DNA of 64,000 bases. Origin: Chthonomonas sp. UBA2387. GTDB taxonomy: Bacteria; Armatimonadota; Fimbriimonadia; Fimbriimonadales; Fimbriimonadaceae. The stretch is taken from NCBI GenBank assembly GCA_002343445.1, contig DDSP01000048.1, positions 5,086-69,085 on the forward strand. The letters run 5' to 3'. A program made the translations under genes and the position numbers. The notes beneath the pieces were generated by a model. It saw nothing but the letters and a program-made list of their open reading frames with translations, had not been told where the DNA came from and searched no databases. Positions 63,924 through 64,000 of this stretch are shown one piece after another. Numbering within the stretch: the stretch's first letter is position 1; the number at the start of each line of letters is the position of its first letter.

Positions 63924-64000
63924 TTCAGTTTCCTTGCCGAAAGGACTGTGTGTCTCGTCTTTTGGGCGCAGACCCAGTCCCTCACCCCCGGCCCCTCTCC

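Larger units (their letters stand above)
63203..64000. other. Repeat-rich non-coding tail
   Basis: About 800 bp with no convincing gene apart from a transposase fragment. It contains GTCACC(C/T)(C/T)GAG motifs at 63497 and 63725 that resemble the 21030 repeat region, and two copies of a CGAAGCCTCGAAAG-GAACGCGGG block (about 63556 and 63785). Long open frames on both strands here are Arg/Pro/Ser-rich, lack starts with signals and are probably not translated. Confidence 0.6.

Overview
This is a gene-dense, GC-rich bacterial chromosome segment, about 95% coding, with many 4-bp stop/start overlaps (GTGA, ATGA, TTGA). A flagellar hook gene, lipoproteins, Tat-exported enzymes and large dockerin-ended secreted proteins point to a motile, didermic environmental heterotroph. 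The mix suggests an Armatimonadota/Fimbriimonadia-like lineage: Asp-box beta-propeller proteins, RCC1-repeat proteins, dockerins ending in an LRxxFGRSGD-like tail, and many starts preceded directly by a -10-like hexamer. This assignment is inference; no rRNA or tRNA gene was seen to confirm it.

Layout. 1-10.7 kb: end of flgE, an oxidoreductase, a secreted Asp-box propeller protein, an ECF sigma factor coupled to two membrane proteins, a sensor kinase, then hslV-glnB-ppx/gppA and an SLBB protein. 10.7-19.3 kb: beta-propeller phytase, rsmE, rph, a sugar-phosphate nucleotidyltransferase fused to a degenerate phosphomannomutase, a tiny membrane protein with no standard start codon, the trpD-trpC-trpF operon on the minus strand, and a glycine-rich RRM protein with a strong terminator. 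19.4-25 kb: nnr, a duplicated 102-bp intergenic repeat, and a 1165-residue STAND/NB-ARC-TPR protein resembling bacterial NLR-type immune proteins. 25-35 kb: a beta-helix lipoprotein, a propeller-like protein, a DapA-family protein, an AAG DNA glycosylase, an esterase/2TM/CoA-transferase-A operon, a HicA/HicB-like pair and a dockerin protein. 35-47 kb: an 1841-residue RCC1/Ig-like/dockerin protein, two small secreted products, a Tat-exported SOD, a GAF protein with a degenerate GGDEF, a GH29 fucosidase, and yraN/rnhB. 47-64 kb: an amine oxidase-like flavoprotein, TerC, an APH-like kinase, a diguanylate cyclase, the recA-GDPD-cinA operon, ribBA, a GH-like protein, hicBA, an aldolase/dehydrogenase fusion, ribH, a VapBC-like pair, and a repeat-rich tail with a truncated transposase.

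How it fits together. Most of the window is housekeeping: tryptophan and riboflavin synthesis, RNA maturation, metabolite repair and recombination. It is mixed with saccharide-directed secreted proteins and with accessory defence or addiction genes (STAND protein, HicAB twice, VapBC) that sit near repeats and transposon debris. The most promising candidate for an undescribed system is the STAND-TPR protein, with its glycine/alanine-rich hydrophobic N-terminus and almost identical TPR units. The most general observation is the recurrent -10 hexamer 5-10 bp before start codons, which suggests widespread leaderless transcription.
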